Below are positions 34,764 through 43,321 of a stretch of 52,072 nt of DNA, in pieces. Each line of letters begins with the position of its first letter. Position 1 is the stretch's first letter. The stretch is from assembly GCA_910577325.1 (NCBI GenBank), contig CAJTMR010000025.1, forward strand, positions 1 through 52,072, written 5' to 3'. The DNA comes from an uncultured Parabacteroides sp. (GTDB taxonomy: Bacteria > Bacteroidota > Bacteroidia > Bacteroidales > Tannerellaceae). The notes under the pieces are model-generated. The model saw only the letters and a program-made list of their open reading frames with translations. It did no database searches and was not told where the DNA came from. Made by a program: the position numbers and the translations under genes.

Positions 34764-35845
34764 TTAGAAAAACTCGATCAGGCAGGGATTGTCGTCTATT
34801 TCCCTTTCTATCGTTTTCCCGTTTTTATCCTGCAAGTTCAAGCCGCTTTCTTCCAGTTGCTCGAAGTCGGCATAAAGCAAAATGCTTTCTTCGCTATCGC
34901 CGACAATCAGCGTTGAAAACAGACTGCCATATTGCATACGGGTTGAGACTTGCCCGTCCTTGTCACAGCGTGTCAGGAAGAGCGCGCCTTTATGGTTGGT
35001 TATCAACCAGGTTGCTTTTCCGGTGGTGATGACATTGTCGATGAAAGACTGCTTGTAGGCTGCTGCTATGTATTCCATCCCTTGGGTATTGAAAAGCTCA
35101 AGCAATTGTTCTTTGGAAAGGAAAGAAGCCTCGTTCGTGTACATCCCCTCTTTGAATGTCTCGTCTGAACGGTCGAATGCGATGAAGGAGTTGGAGATGC
35201 CCAATTGGAAAAGATACTGGTTGTTATGTCTGACGAATTGTACCGGCCGGAACATGATGTAGGGAATCTCCTTTTTCAGCTCCTCCTTGAGGATATTTCC
35301 CTGCTCGTCGGTCAGTGCCAACGTCTTGTCTTTATTGGTCACTAATAAGATATGCGAACTTTCTAATCTCCTGAACTTGTAGATGAAGAACGGGAAACTG
35401 ATCTGATGCTTGAATGAGCCGTTGTCCGCATCATAGATTTTCAGGTTCTTGTTGTCGGATATCCATATTTCCTGTTTCCCGTCAATCTCATACACGTCAA
35501 AATCCTCGATCCGGATGTATTCGCCCGGTCCTTGCCCTTGTTTGTGGAGGGCATTTATGAATTGGCCCTGTTCGTTGAACCGATACAGGCTTTTTCCGTC
35601 GGTTGTCGAGATGTAGTAGTGGCCTTTGTGTTTTTTTATCTTGGTGATTGCTCCGAGCAGGCAATCGTCGGTTGTCTCTAAAGGAATGATAGCATATTGG
35701 TCGGAGAATAGCCGGGTGAGCGCAGGATGGTCCGGTCCTCTTGCGGGGTTTGAAAATGGTTTAGCAGGACACCCGTATCTACGGTGTTGCAGGCGGAGAA
35801 AAGGAGCAATAGCAGTCCGCTGATGGAAAGGAGTTTTTTGTTCAT
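34764..35845 (-). pseudogene. 6-bladed beta-propeller lipoprotein, frameshifted
   Basis: An ATG at 35845 starts a lipoprotein signal peptide (MNKKLLSISGLLLLLFSAC), but that frame stops at a TAG after 55 codons. The propeller body continues in another frame from about residue 40 on (LFSDQYAIIPLETTDDCLLG, HKGHYYISTTDGKSLYRFN, KQGQGPGEY) down to 34764. The switch falls in about 35700-35750, so one or two bases have been gained or lost. The pieces match the Bacteroidetes 6-bladed propeller family (DUF4934-like, BF-type). It lies two bases after the stop of a related propeller gene. A sequencing error is possible; if real, the protein is not made. Confidence 0.75.
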
Positions 35846-35847
35846 AT

Positions 35848-36957
35848 TTATTTGAGCTCGATGGTGATTAAATAGTGTTCTTGTCCGTTGGCGGACAGAG
35901 AGGGTAATATTTTTTGCAGAGCCGGATAGGTGCATTTGTGCTTCTTGTAATGTTCCACAATCTTTTTCTCCTGGATGACCGCATATAGTTTCTTCCCGTC
36001 CGAATGAAAGAAAGGCGTATATTCCAATGGGTAATTGTCAAACAAATCATTGAAAACTGCTACTTGCCGGTCAGTCATGCGAATAGAGTAGAGATGCGAG
36101 TGTTTTCCAAGCGTTCGGAAGAACAGTTTGCCGGAAGCGACCGACAGGCTGTTGTGGCTATAGATGTATCGTTTTTGTGTTATGATCTCGCTCATCTCCC
36201 GATCGCTGTTCGGGGCATCCTTCAGTTTCATGAAATCTCCGTGAAAATCAAGGTGGAACAAGGGGAAAAGCTCCTTCTTCTGCTTATCGAAAGTGTAGAC
36301 CGTGTCGATATTGTCCGGAAACAGCAAGAGGTTGCCGGATGAAGGATCGGCCACGTAAGTACCGATAAAATTGTGGGAGACATCCCTTTGAAAGTGCATC
36401 GGAATGAATAGTTCCCGTATCGCCTTGAAATCTGTCAAGGCGAAAGCATGCCTTTCGATGGCCTTTCCGGCTCCTCCCGAATAGACTAAATATTCGTGGT
36501 TGCCGGTCGGATATAGTCCGGTACAGGGGAATGGTAAACTGATTTTCTTGATGAGCTTGCCGTCCGGTTGGTATTTCTTGATGAATTTGCAGTAGCTGGT
36601 GATCCATAGTTCGTTTAGCTGAGGAATGGCGGTCATGCTATTGACTGCGATTGCATCCGGAAGGCGGATCTCCTTGATAAAGTTGCCGACTAAATCATAA
36701 ATCAAGACGGAGGCCCCGGCTATCGTATATCCCATCACATAGATCCGGTCTTTATAAAAGACTAATTGACGAGTCGTGTCGTAGTGGCTTTTTTTCAGTT
36801 TGAGGCAGGAAATCTGTTTGATTTCTTTGTCGAAGTCCCCGACACGATAATTGTTCATGTCGATCCGTATGACCGGGCTCTTTCCCTCTGCTACGAGAGG
36901 AAGAGCGAGTATGATCAGAAGGATACTTCGTATTAATGTGTAGCTTCTGTTGCACAT
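35848..36957 (-). CDS. 6-bladed beta-propeller exported protein
   Basis: 369 residues with a signal peptide (IRSILLIILALPLVAEG). The body shows propeller-like strands: FYKDRIYVMGYTIAGASVLI, DLVGNFIKEIRLPD, LNELWITSYCKFIKKYQPDG and DPSSGNLLLFPDNIDTVYTF. It belongs to the large Bacteroidales family of periplasmic or surface 6-bladed propellers whose function is unknown. It is followed immediately (two bases) by a frameshifted relative, so the pair arose by duplication or is an operon of two family members. A 215-base AT-rich region upstream shows no other gene. Confidence 0.8.
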   Translation of the reverse strand: MCNRSYTLIRSILLIILALPLVAEGKSPVIRIDMNNYRVGDFDKEIKQISCLKLKKSHYDTTRQLVFYKDRIYVMGYTIAGASVLIYDLVGNFIKEIRLPDAIAVNSMTAIPQLNELWITSYCKFIKKYQPDGKLIKKISLPFPCTGLYPTGNHEYLVYSGGAGKAIERHAFALTDFKAIRELFIPMHFQRDVSHNFIGTYVADPSSGNLLLFPDNIDTVYTFDKQKKELFPLFHLDFHGDFMKLKDAPNSDREMSEIITQKRYIYSHNSLSVASGKLFFRTLGKHSHLYSIRMTDRQVAVFNDLFDNYPLEYTPFFHSDGKKLYAVIQEKKIVEHYKKHKCTYPALQKILPSLSANGQEHYLITIELK

Positions 36958-37172
36958 GGCTGATAGAATTTAATTAGAATTGGGGTCGATTTCAGGATTA
37001 GTGTCTACATCTTCTTATAGCTATTGTAGCAACAATTGTTAAACAGATGGTTCTTTTTTTCATGTTTGTATATATTTAAAAGTTAATAATGAATCGCTCT
37101 AAAGTTACTGAATATTCTGAATTATTTAATTTGTTTGAGTTATTTTTGTGAGTATCTTGGAATATTCAGCCG

Positions 37173-37218
37173 AATAAGTAAAAAGGCATTCCGCAATCGG
37201 AATACCTTTTTACTTATT
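37173..37218. terminator. Terminator of the HU gene
   Basis: A 21-bp stem (37173-37193 with 37198-37218; one mismatch) with the 4-base loop CAAT, A-rich on one arm and T-rich on the other, lies just after the HU stop. Read on the minus strand it is a standard intrinsic terminator; it may act both ways. Confidence 0.85.
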
Positions 37219-37235
37219 GGGAGTGTAAGACTAAC

Positions 37236-37508
37236 TTACTTGATGATTTCTGTCAATTCGGCGCCAGCTTTGAATTTGACTGATTTGCGTGCCGGAATTT
37301 CGATTGGTTGTTTAGTCTTCGGGTTAATGCCTTTACGTGCGGATTTTTCAGCTACAGAGAAAGAACCGAAACCTAAAAGGGCTACTTTGCCGCCTTCTTT
37401 TAATTCATTGGATACTGTTTCAACAAAAGCCTCGACGGCTTTCTTTGCGTCAGTTTTGCTTAAGCCGGATTTTTCCGCTACAGCATTGATAAATTCTGTT
37501 TTGTTCAT
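37236..37508 (-). CDS. HU family DNA-binding protein
   Basis: 90 residues. A nucleoid-associated protein that bends DNA as a dimer. The family pattern is complete: MNKTEFINAVAEKSGLSKTD, the core LLGFGSFSVAEKSARKGINP and the DNA-binding arm PKTKQPIEIPARKSVKF ending in the C-terminal helix. It has its own consensus promoter and terminator and is monocistronic. Confidence 0.97.
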   Translation of the reverse strand: MNKTEFINAVAEKSGLSKTDAKKAVEAFVETVSNELKEGGKVALLGFGSFSVAEKSARKGINPKTKQPIEIPARKSVKFKAGAELTEIIK

Positions 37509-37565
37509 GATGGTTTGATAATTAATATATTAAACAATTCGTGTGATAGTCTAAAAAGCCGGTGT

Positions 37566-37596
37566 CAAATGTAATTCTATTTTGATATACCGCAAA
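37566..37596 (-). promoter_or_regulatory. Promoter of the HU gene
   Basis: On the minus strand TTTG (37593-37596), 19 bases, then TACATTTG (37566-37573): a perfect Bacteroidetes promoter. It gives a leader of about 50 bases before the HU start at 37508. Confidence 0.8.
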
Positions 37597-37695
37597 GAAA
37601 AAAAGAGTTTTTTTTATTGATTTACTATGTTTTAGTGTTGTTTTGTCAGAAAACTACCAAAATATATATACCTTTGTCCTTAAATTGATAAATAT

Positions 37696-38406
37696 ATGAT
37701 GAATCAAAATAGTTCGGGGTTTCTGGATAACATCCCGATGGTTACGAAAAATCTTATCATCATCAACCTGCTGTTTTGGGTTGCGAGCCTTGCCCTGCCC
37801 AAAGTCGGGATTGATTTGGTCCGGTTGTTCGGGCTGCATTTTCCGGGTGTAAAGGATTTCTATCCTTTCCAGTTCGTGACGTATATGTTCATGCACGACA
37901 CCCATTCGTTTGCACACGTGTTTTTCAATATGTTCGGCGTGTATATGTTCGGGCGCGTGCTGGAGAATATTTGGGGGCCGAAACGCTTCCTGATCTTTTA
38001 CATGGTGGCGGGTATCGGTGCGGCCATCACGCAGGAATTGGTTTGGTTGTATTCCGTCCATTCTTTCGCAAGCACGAACGGGCTGTCTTTGGCGCAGTTG
38101 CTTGCGGGTGATCCTTCATTGAACTATCTGATTACGATTGGCGCTTCAGGTTCCGTATTCGGTATTTTGTTGGCGTTTGCCATGCTGTTCCCGAATGTCC
38201 CGCTGTATCTGATGTTCATCCCGATTCCCATCAAAGCGAAATACTTCGTGGTCTTTTACGGATTGGCCGAATTATACATGGGTGTCGCTAACAACGGCGG
38301 CGATTCCGTGGCGCATTTTGCACACCTGGGCGGTATGCTTTTCGGTTATTTCCTGGTTCGGTATTGGAAAAAGAAAGATATAGGCAATGGGCGATATTTT
38401 TATTAA
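37696..38406 (+). CDS. Rhomboid-family intramembrane serine protease (first of two)
   Basis: 236 residues with about six membrane segments. The catalytic serine lies in GASGSVFGILLAF and the partner histidine in HFAHLGGMLFG. The loop motif HVFFNMFGVYMFGRVLE is typical of rhomboids. It cuts membrane proteins within or near the bilayer; substrates are unknown. It overlaps the next rhomboid gene by 20 bases. A -7 box TACCTTTG (37669-37676) precedes it, with TTTG 23 bases upstream, wider than usual. Confidence 0.93.
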   Translation: MMNQNSSGFLDNIPMVTKNLIIINLLFWVASLALPKVGIDLVRLFGLHFPGVKDFYPFQFVTYMFMHDTHSFAHVFFNMFGVYMFGRVLENIWGPKRFLIFYMVAGIGAAITQELVWLYSVHSFASTNGLSLAQLLAGDPSLNYLITIGASGSVFGILLAFAMLFPNVPLYLMFIPIPIKAKYFVVFYGLAELYMGVANNGGDSVAHFAHLGGMLFGYFLVRYWKKKDIGNGRYFY

Positions 38407-39265
38407 TCTCAAGCGGACTTTCAATTCCGGTAACATCCTGGCGAAACTGATTTATATCAATGTCGGGCTGTTTGTCATTATACGGTTGACGGGTGTGGTC
38501 CTGATGCTGTTCAACCTGGGTGGTCTCCCGTTCTTGCAGTATTTGCAGATGCCTTCGTCTCCCGAACTTCTACTGTATCGGCCGTGGACGATCATCACTT
38601 ACATGTTCACGCATTTCGACCTTCTGCATATTCTGTTTAACATGTTGTGGCTATACTGGTTCGGCGGTTTGTTCCTTACTTTCTTCAGTGAGCGGCAATT
38701 CGGCGGTTTGTATCTGTTAGGAGGCATTGCGGGGGCGGTCTTGTTCCTGGCGGCATATAACATATTCCCTTATTTCCGGACGGTTGCCGCCTATGGTTAT
38801 TTGATGGGAGCGTCGGCTTCGGTTATGGCGATTGTGTTTGCCGTCTCTTTCTACCGGAAAGATTTGGAGATCGGCCTGTTCCTGCTCGGGAGGGTCAAGC
38901 TGATTTATTTGGCCATGTTTACCTTTGTGATAGATTTGCTGGCCATTACATCGACGAATGCCGGTGGGCATATCGCCCATATCGGCGGGGCGTTGTTCGG
39001 TATCTGGTTTGCCGCCCGGATCAAGGAGGGCAAAGATTTGACAGTTCCTGTGAACCGCCTGCTCGACAGGGTGGCGAATCTGGGAAAGCGGAAACCCAAG
39101 ATGCGCGTGACCTATAAACGTCCGGAGACCGATTATGAATATAATGCCCGTAAACATCGGGAAACAGTCGACCTGGATGCCATATTGGACAAATTAAAAC
39201 GTTCCGGCTACGAGAGCCTTTCGGCTGAAGAAAAGAAAAAACTATTTGATGCCAGCAAAAAATGA
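38387..39265 (+). CDS. Rhomboid-family intramembrane serine protease (second of two)
   Basis: 292 residues. The serine motif is GASASVMAIVFA (GxSx with Ala in place of the usual Gly after Ser) and the histidine motif is GGHIAHIGGALFG, so both catalytic residues are kept. HILFNMLWLYWFGGLFL is the conserved loop. After the membrane core, about 75 C-terminal residues are cytosolic and basic/charged (RKPKMRVTYKRPETDYEYNA and DAILDKLKRSGYESLS), as in Bacteroidales rhomboids with the DUF6576-like tail. It overlaps both neighbours, which indicates tight coupling. Confidence 0.93.
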   Translation: MGDIFINLKRTFNSGNILAKLIYINVGLFVIIRLTGVVLMLFNLGGLPFLQYLQMPSSPELLLYRPWTIITYMFTHFDLLHILFNMLWLYWFGGLFLTFFSERQFGGLYLLGGIAGAVLFLAAYNIFPYFRTVAAYGYLMGASASVMAIVFAVSFYRKDLEIGLFLLGRVKLIYLAMFTFVIDLLAITSTNAGGHIAHIGGALFGIWFAARIKEGKDLTVPVNRLLDRVANLGKRKPKMRVTYKRPETDYEYNARKHRETVDLDAILDKLKRSGYESLSAEEKKKLFDASKK

Positions 39266-40383
39266 GCGAGCGGTTTAAAGCGATCAGGATTCTGTTTAAG
39301 TCTGTAGTCGGGACTGCCCACGTGATAGTTGTCCTGCTATTCATTGCTTCGGCTTTTTCTGACAGGATCTCGCCGGAAAGAAGTGTGCTTTTTTCTTATC
39401 TTGGCCTGGGGTTTCCGGTGTTCTGCGTTTTGAACTTCAGTTTCATCGTTTATTGGCTGTTCGGTTGTGAATGGCGGTTCGCCTTGGTCGGATTGTGCTC
39501 GTTTCTGATCGCCAAAGGCCCTGTGACCCGTTATTTCCCTTTCCATGCCAGAGTGGACGGAGTGCCGAAGGAGAATGTCTTGAAAGTCTTGACCTATAAT
39601 GTCATGGGATTCGGATATAAAGATCATTCGAAGGGTTCGCCGAATCTTATTTTGCAGTACATTGCCGAATCGGGCGCCGACATTGTTTGCTTGCAGGAAT
39701 ATGCAGTGGGAGCATCGAAGAATTTCTTGACGAACCGGAAGATCGCCAATGCCTTGAAGATGTACCGGTATCGTTCTGTCATTCCGGTCGGAACCTCGGG
39801 TACACTCAAATACAATATAGCTGTGTTCTCCAAATATCCGATCTCCAAGTCGCGTAAGATCAAGTACGATAGTTCTTTCAACGGCTCGTCCATTCATGAG
39901 CTGGATATAAACGGAAAGAAGTTGACTTTGATCAATAACCACCTGGAGTCTTTCAAGCTGACGATGGAGGACCGGAGCCATTATTCCGCATTTATCAAGA
40001 ACCTGAATTCCGAAACGCTCGACGTTTTGAGAAGTTCTATCGAACAGAAGTTAGGTCCCGCATTCCGGATACGCGCCCGTCAGGCGAGAGCAGTCGCTGA
40101 GGAAATTAAAAAGATCGATACCGATTATATATTGGTCTGCGGCGACTTCAACGATACTCCGATTTCTTATGCACATCGTACGATCCAGGGGCCGCTGAAA
40201 GATGCTTATGCCGCTTCCGGCCGTGGTGTCGGAGTCACTTATAATGAAAACTTCTTCTGGTTCCGGATCGACAACATCCTGCATTCCGCCAACATGAAAC
40301 CGATCAACTGCACGGTCGACAAGGTCCGCTATTCCGACCATTATCCGCTGTGGTGCTATTTGCAGTTGAAAACGGATAAATGA
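39262..40383 (+). CDS. Membrane-anchored endonuclease/exonuclease/phosphatase family protein
   Basis: 373 residues. Two or three membrane segments at the N-terminus (residues about 10-100) precede a periplasm-facing EEP domain. Its motifs are all present: LTYNVMGFG, DIVCLQEYA (metal-binding Glu), LINNHLESF, LVCGDFNDTP and YSDHYPLWCYL (catalytic Asp-His). EEP proteins hydrolyse phosphodiesters or phospholipids; the substrate is unknown. Start overlaps the rhomboid stop by four bases (ATGA). The fixed rhomboid-rhomboid-EEP order is common in Bacteroidales. Confidence 0.92.
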   Translation: MSERFKAIRILFKSVVGTAHVIVVLLFIASAFSDRISPERSVLFSYLGLGFPVFCVLNFSFIVYWLFGCEWRFALVGLCSFLIAKGPVTRYFPFHARVDGVPKENVLKVLTYNVMGFGYKDHSKGSPNLILQYIAESGADIVCLQEYAVGASKNFLTNRKIANALKMYRYRSVIPVGTSGTLKYNIAVFSKYPISKSRKIKYDSSFNGSSIHELDINGKKLTLINNHLESFKLTMEDRSHYSAFIKNLNSETLDVLRSSIEQKLGPAFRIRARQARAVAEEIKKIDTDYILVCGDFNDTPISYAHRTIQGPLKDAYAASGRGVGVTYNENFFWFRIDNILHSANMKPINCTVDKVRYSDHYPLWCYLQLKTDK

Positions 40384-40501
40384 CAATGGCAAGTCGGTTG
40401 TTCCGAACTTAATCGGTTGGAAGCCGAAAGAATTTTCAATATTCAGTTCTTCATTCTTGATTTTTTTCATATCTTACCAGCCTAATTAAATTCGGGCGAT
40501 C

Positions 40502-40996
40502 ATGACAAGCACAATCTTCCTTACGGTGGCCATCGTTGCTACGGCAATCTTTTTGATTCAGTTTGTTGTTTCTATCTTTTTTGGAGACATAGATACGGAT
40601 GTCGATATGGATACCGATATCGGCAGTGTCCTTTCTTTTAAGGGGTTGACGCATTTCTGTATCGGCATGGGCTGGTATATGTATGTCTCGCAAGGGACGG
40701 ATATCATGTCTTACACGGCCGGTATTCTGGTTGGGCTTGTTTTTGTATTGGTGCTCTGGTATCTGTATAAGAAAGCCTGGAAGTTGCAAAAAGAGAATAG
40801 GCCGGAGAGGCCGGAGGCTTTGTTGGGACGCGAGTGCACGATCTATGCTCGTGGCGGGGATTGTTATGTCGTGCAGATTGCCGTCAACGGAGCCTTGCGC
40901 GAAATGGATGTCCGTTCGCTTGAGGACCGGAAGTATCGGACCGGTGACAGGGCTGTGATCGTCAAGGTGGAATCGGGAATCATGTATATTCAGTAA
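40502..40996 (+). CDS. NfeD-like membrane protein, flotillin partner
   Basis: 164 residues. Two or three membrane segments (FLTVAIVATAIFLIQFVVSI; YTAGILVGLVFVLVLWYLY) come before an OB-fold-like C-terminal domain (LLGRECTIYARGGDCYVVQI ... GDRAVIVKVESGIMYI), as in NfeD proteins. NfeD genes pair with flotillin genes, and here flotillin starts 19 bases downstream. The first hydrophobic segment is followed by an acidic loop (DIDTDVDMDTDIGS). No terminator lies between. Likely assembles with flotillin in membrane microdomains. Confidence 0.85.
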   Translation: MTSTIFLTVAIVATAIFLIQFVVSIFFGDIDTDVDMDTDIGSVLSFKGLTHFCIGMGWYMYVSQGTDIMSYTAGILVGLVFVLVLWYLYKKAWKLQKENRPERPEALLGRECTIYARGGDCYVVQIAVNGALREMDVRSLEDRKYRTGDRAVIVKVESGIMYIQ

Positions 40997-41015
40997 ATAA
41001 CAAATCTATTAAATT

Positions 41016-42644
41016 ATGACACAGGAGATGTTAATCATGATTGCTATACTGGTTGTAGTGGTCATCATTTCGTTTATCGGTATCCTCTCGCGCTACAGGA
41101 AATGTAAGAGTGATGAGGTATTGGTGGTTTATGGTAAGACTTCAGGGGAAAAGTCTGCCAAACTTTATCATGGCGGTGCTGCTTTCGTATGGCCGATCAT
41201 CCAGGGATACGAATTCCTTTCTATGAAACCCTTGCAGATTGATTGTAAACTGACGGGCGCCTTGTCTGCCCAGAATATCCGTGTGGACGTGCCGACAACC
41301 ATTACGGTCGCGATCAGTACCGATCCCGAAGTGATGCAGAACGCGGCCGAACGTCTGCTCGGATTGCAGGCGGAAGACAAGCAGAACTTGATTACGGATG
41401 TCGTTTACGGGCAGATGCGTCTGGTGATTGCCGATATGACGATCGAGGAATTGAACTCCGACCGTGATAAGTTCCTGTCCAAGGTACGCGAGAATATCGA
41501 TACGGAACTTCGCAAGTTCGGCCTTTATCTGATGAATATCAATATCAGTGATATTCGCGATGCCGCCAACTATATTGTCAACCTCGGTAAAGAAGCCGAA
41601 AGCAAGGCGTTGAACGAGGCGCAGGCCAACATCGAAGAACAGGAAAAGTTGGGGGCCATCAAAATAGCCAACCAGATCAAGGAACGTGAAACAAAGGTTG
41701 CCGAAACCCGCAAGGACCAGGATATCGCTATTGCCGAAACGAAGAAGCAACAGGAAATCTCGGTAGCCAATGCCGATAAGGACCGTATCTCTCAGGTAGC
41801 CATTGCCAATGCCGAAAAGGAATCGCAGGTTGCAAAAGCGGAGGCCGAGAAAAATATCAATATAGAGAAAGCCAATACTGAAAAGGAAAGCCGTATTGCC
41901 GAACTGAACTCCGATATGGAAATCAAGAAGGCCGATGCGGGGAAGAAAGCCGCTATCGGACGAAATGAGGCCGGCAAGGATATCGCGCTTTCTAATTCCG
42001 AGCTTGCCGTGACGCAGGCGGATGCCGACAAGAAAGCCGGCGAAGCCGCCGCCCGTTCGGAAGCCGCTGTCCAGGCTGCCCGCGAGATAGCACAGAAGGA
42101 AGTGGAAGAGGCAAAGGCGAAAAAGGTCGAATCGGCTTTGAAAGCCCAAAAGATCGTTCCTGCCGAAATCGCCAAACAGGAAGCCATCCTGCAGGCCGAT
42201 GCCGTTGCCGAAAAGACGATCCGCGAGGCGGAAGCACGTGCGAAAGCTTTGTTGGCACAGGCCGAAGCCGAAGCTTCTGCCATCCGTATGAAGCTGGAAG
42301 CCGAAGCGGACGGTAAGAAGAAGTCATTGCTGGCCGAAGCCGACGGGTTTCGGGCGATGGTCGAAGCTGCCGAATCGAATCCGGCGATCGCGATCCAGTA
42401 TAAGATGGTCGACCAGTGGAAAGAAATCGCAGGCGAGCAGGTTAAGGCTTTCGAGCATATCAACCTGGGCAATATTACTGTTTTTGACGGCGGAAATGGC
42501 GCTACCGGCAACTTCCTGAACCAATTGGTGAAGACGGTCGCTCCGAGTTTGGGCGTACTGGATAAACTGCCGATCGGTGAAACAGTAAAGAATATTATCA
42601 ATCCGGGAGAGAAAGGTAAGGATGATCCGAAACCTTCCTTATGA
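41016..42644 (+). CDS. Flotillin-family protein
   Basis: 542 residues. A single N-terminal membrane anchor (MIAILVVVVIISFIGILS) precedes an SPFH/PHB domain (about 30-210). Residues about 200-440 are an Ala/Glu/Lys-rich coiled coil with many EAxA and AEAEA repeats. The end (TVKNIINPGEKGKDDPKPSL) is flexible. Flotillins (YqiK/FloT type) organise detergent-resistant membrane domains. It forms a pair with the upstream NfeD-like gene. A series of hairpins follows the stop. Confidence 0.93.
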   Translation: MTQEMLIMIAILVVVVIISFIGILSRYRKCKSDEVLVVYGKTSGEKSAKLYHGGAAFVWPIIQGYEFLSMKPLQIDCKLTGALSAQNIRVDVPTTITVAISTDPEVMQNAAERLLGLQAEDKQNLITDVVYGQMRLVIADMTIEELNSDRDKFLSKVRENIDTELRKFGLYLMNINISDIRDAANYIVNLGKEAESKALNEAQANIEEQEKLGAIKIANQIKERETKVAETRKDQDIAIAETKKQQEISVANADKDRISQVAIANAEKESQVAKAEAEKNINIEKANTEKESRIAELNSDMEIKKADAGKKAAIGRNEAGKDIALSNSELAVTQADADKKAGEAAARSEAAVQAAREIAQKEVEEAKAKKVESALKAQKIVPAEIAKQEAILQADAVAEKTIREAEARAKALLAQAEAEASAIRMKLEAEADGKKKSLLAEADGFRAMVEAAESNPAIAIQYKMVDQWKEIAGEQVKAFEHINLGNITVFDGGNGATGNFLNQLVKTVAPSLGVLDKLPIGETVKNIINPGEKGKDDPKPSL

Positions 42645-42652
42645 TATACGAC

Positions 42653-42738
42653 TCGTTTCATGCCGATGAAACGACTTTGTACCAGTATGGTACAAACGAA
42701 AAATCCGCAGGTATGCTTTATGCTACCTGCGGATTTTT
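42653..42738. terminator. Three consecutive hairpins after the flotillin gene
   Basis: TCGTTTCAT/ATGAAACGA (42653-42674, loop GCCG), TTTGTACC/GGTACAAA (42676-42696, loop AGTAT) and a 15-bp stem (42699-42713 with 42724-42738) ending in TTTTT. The last is a standard bidirectional terminator between the convergent flotillin and DUF4468 genes; the first two are extra. Confidence 0.8.
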
Positions 42739-42764
42739 ATTTAGGGAAGTAATCTTTTCTGGTT

Positions 42765-43313
42765 TTATTCCACTTCGTTCACTGCATCGAGAATATCGCC
42801 GAACAGGTTCTCGACGAAGAAAAACGTGGCGTTGCAGAACAGCTTCGGGTTCTTGATCAGTGCGACCGTATTGCTTTCGCCATTATTGGCGATTACGCTT
42901 TCTGCTGAATAGGTCTTGAACTTCTTGTTGTTCTGAGGGTCGTATTGATAAACGATATTGCTTACTTCTGCCGAATAGCTGTTGTCATGGCAACTGATCT
43001 TCATCTTGTATTTGATGATCGTCTTGTCCGTATCGTTCAGCAGCATCTCTACTTTGGAAGAGACATTGATGATTCCTTTGGACTTCTTGTAGTTTACATT
43101 CGACAGGAATACATCTTTCGCATAGTTTTTCTTCGCCCATTGGCTGATTGCTTCGAATATCTGGTCCTGGCTCATGCCGTCCATGTGGACAGTGTCGCGA
43201 TAGCATACTTTCCCGTTTTTCATCGGGGCGCACTCGTCGACTTCGCCTTTATGTCCCTGTGCCATTGCCAGCACAGGGAACAGGATTAACAAAAGGAAAA
43301 ACAGCTTTTTCAT
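42765..43313 (-). CDS. DUF4468 domain exported protein (second of two)
   Basis: About 182 residues from the ATG at 43313; a second ATG one codon upstream (43316) is equally possible. Both follow GGGA, and the upstream extension would overlap the neighbouring stop. Signal peptide MKKLFFLLLILFPVLAMAQ. The body has the DUF4468 pattern: YRDTVHMDGMSQDQIFEAIS, QWAKKNYAKDVFLSNVNYKK, KTIIKYKMKISCHDNSYSAE. The family occurs in Bacteroidetes and is of unknown role, probably periplasmic. It starts a few bases after its paralogue, so the two form an operon. Confidence 0.85.
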   Translation of the reverse strand: MKKLFFLLLILFPVLAMAQGHKGEVDECAPMKNGKVCYRDTVHMDGMSQDQIFEAISQWAKKNYAKDVFLSNVNYKKSKGIINVSSKVEMLLNDTDKTIIKYKMKISCHDNSYSAEVSNIVYQYDPQNNKKFKTYSAESVIANNGESNTVALIKNPKLFCNATFFFVENLFGDILDAVNEVE

Positions 43314-43321
43314 CATTCCCG

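Noticed and set aside
41142..42149. 335-codon minus-strand frame opposite flotillin, rich in Gly and Phe
   Set aside because: Produced by antisense reading of the Ala/Glu repeat region.
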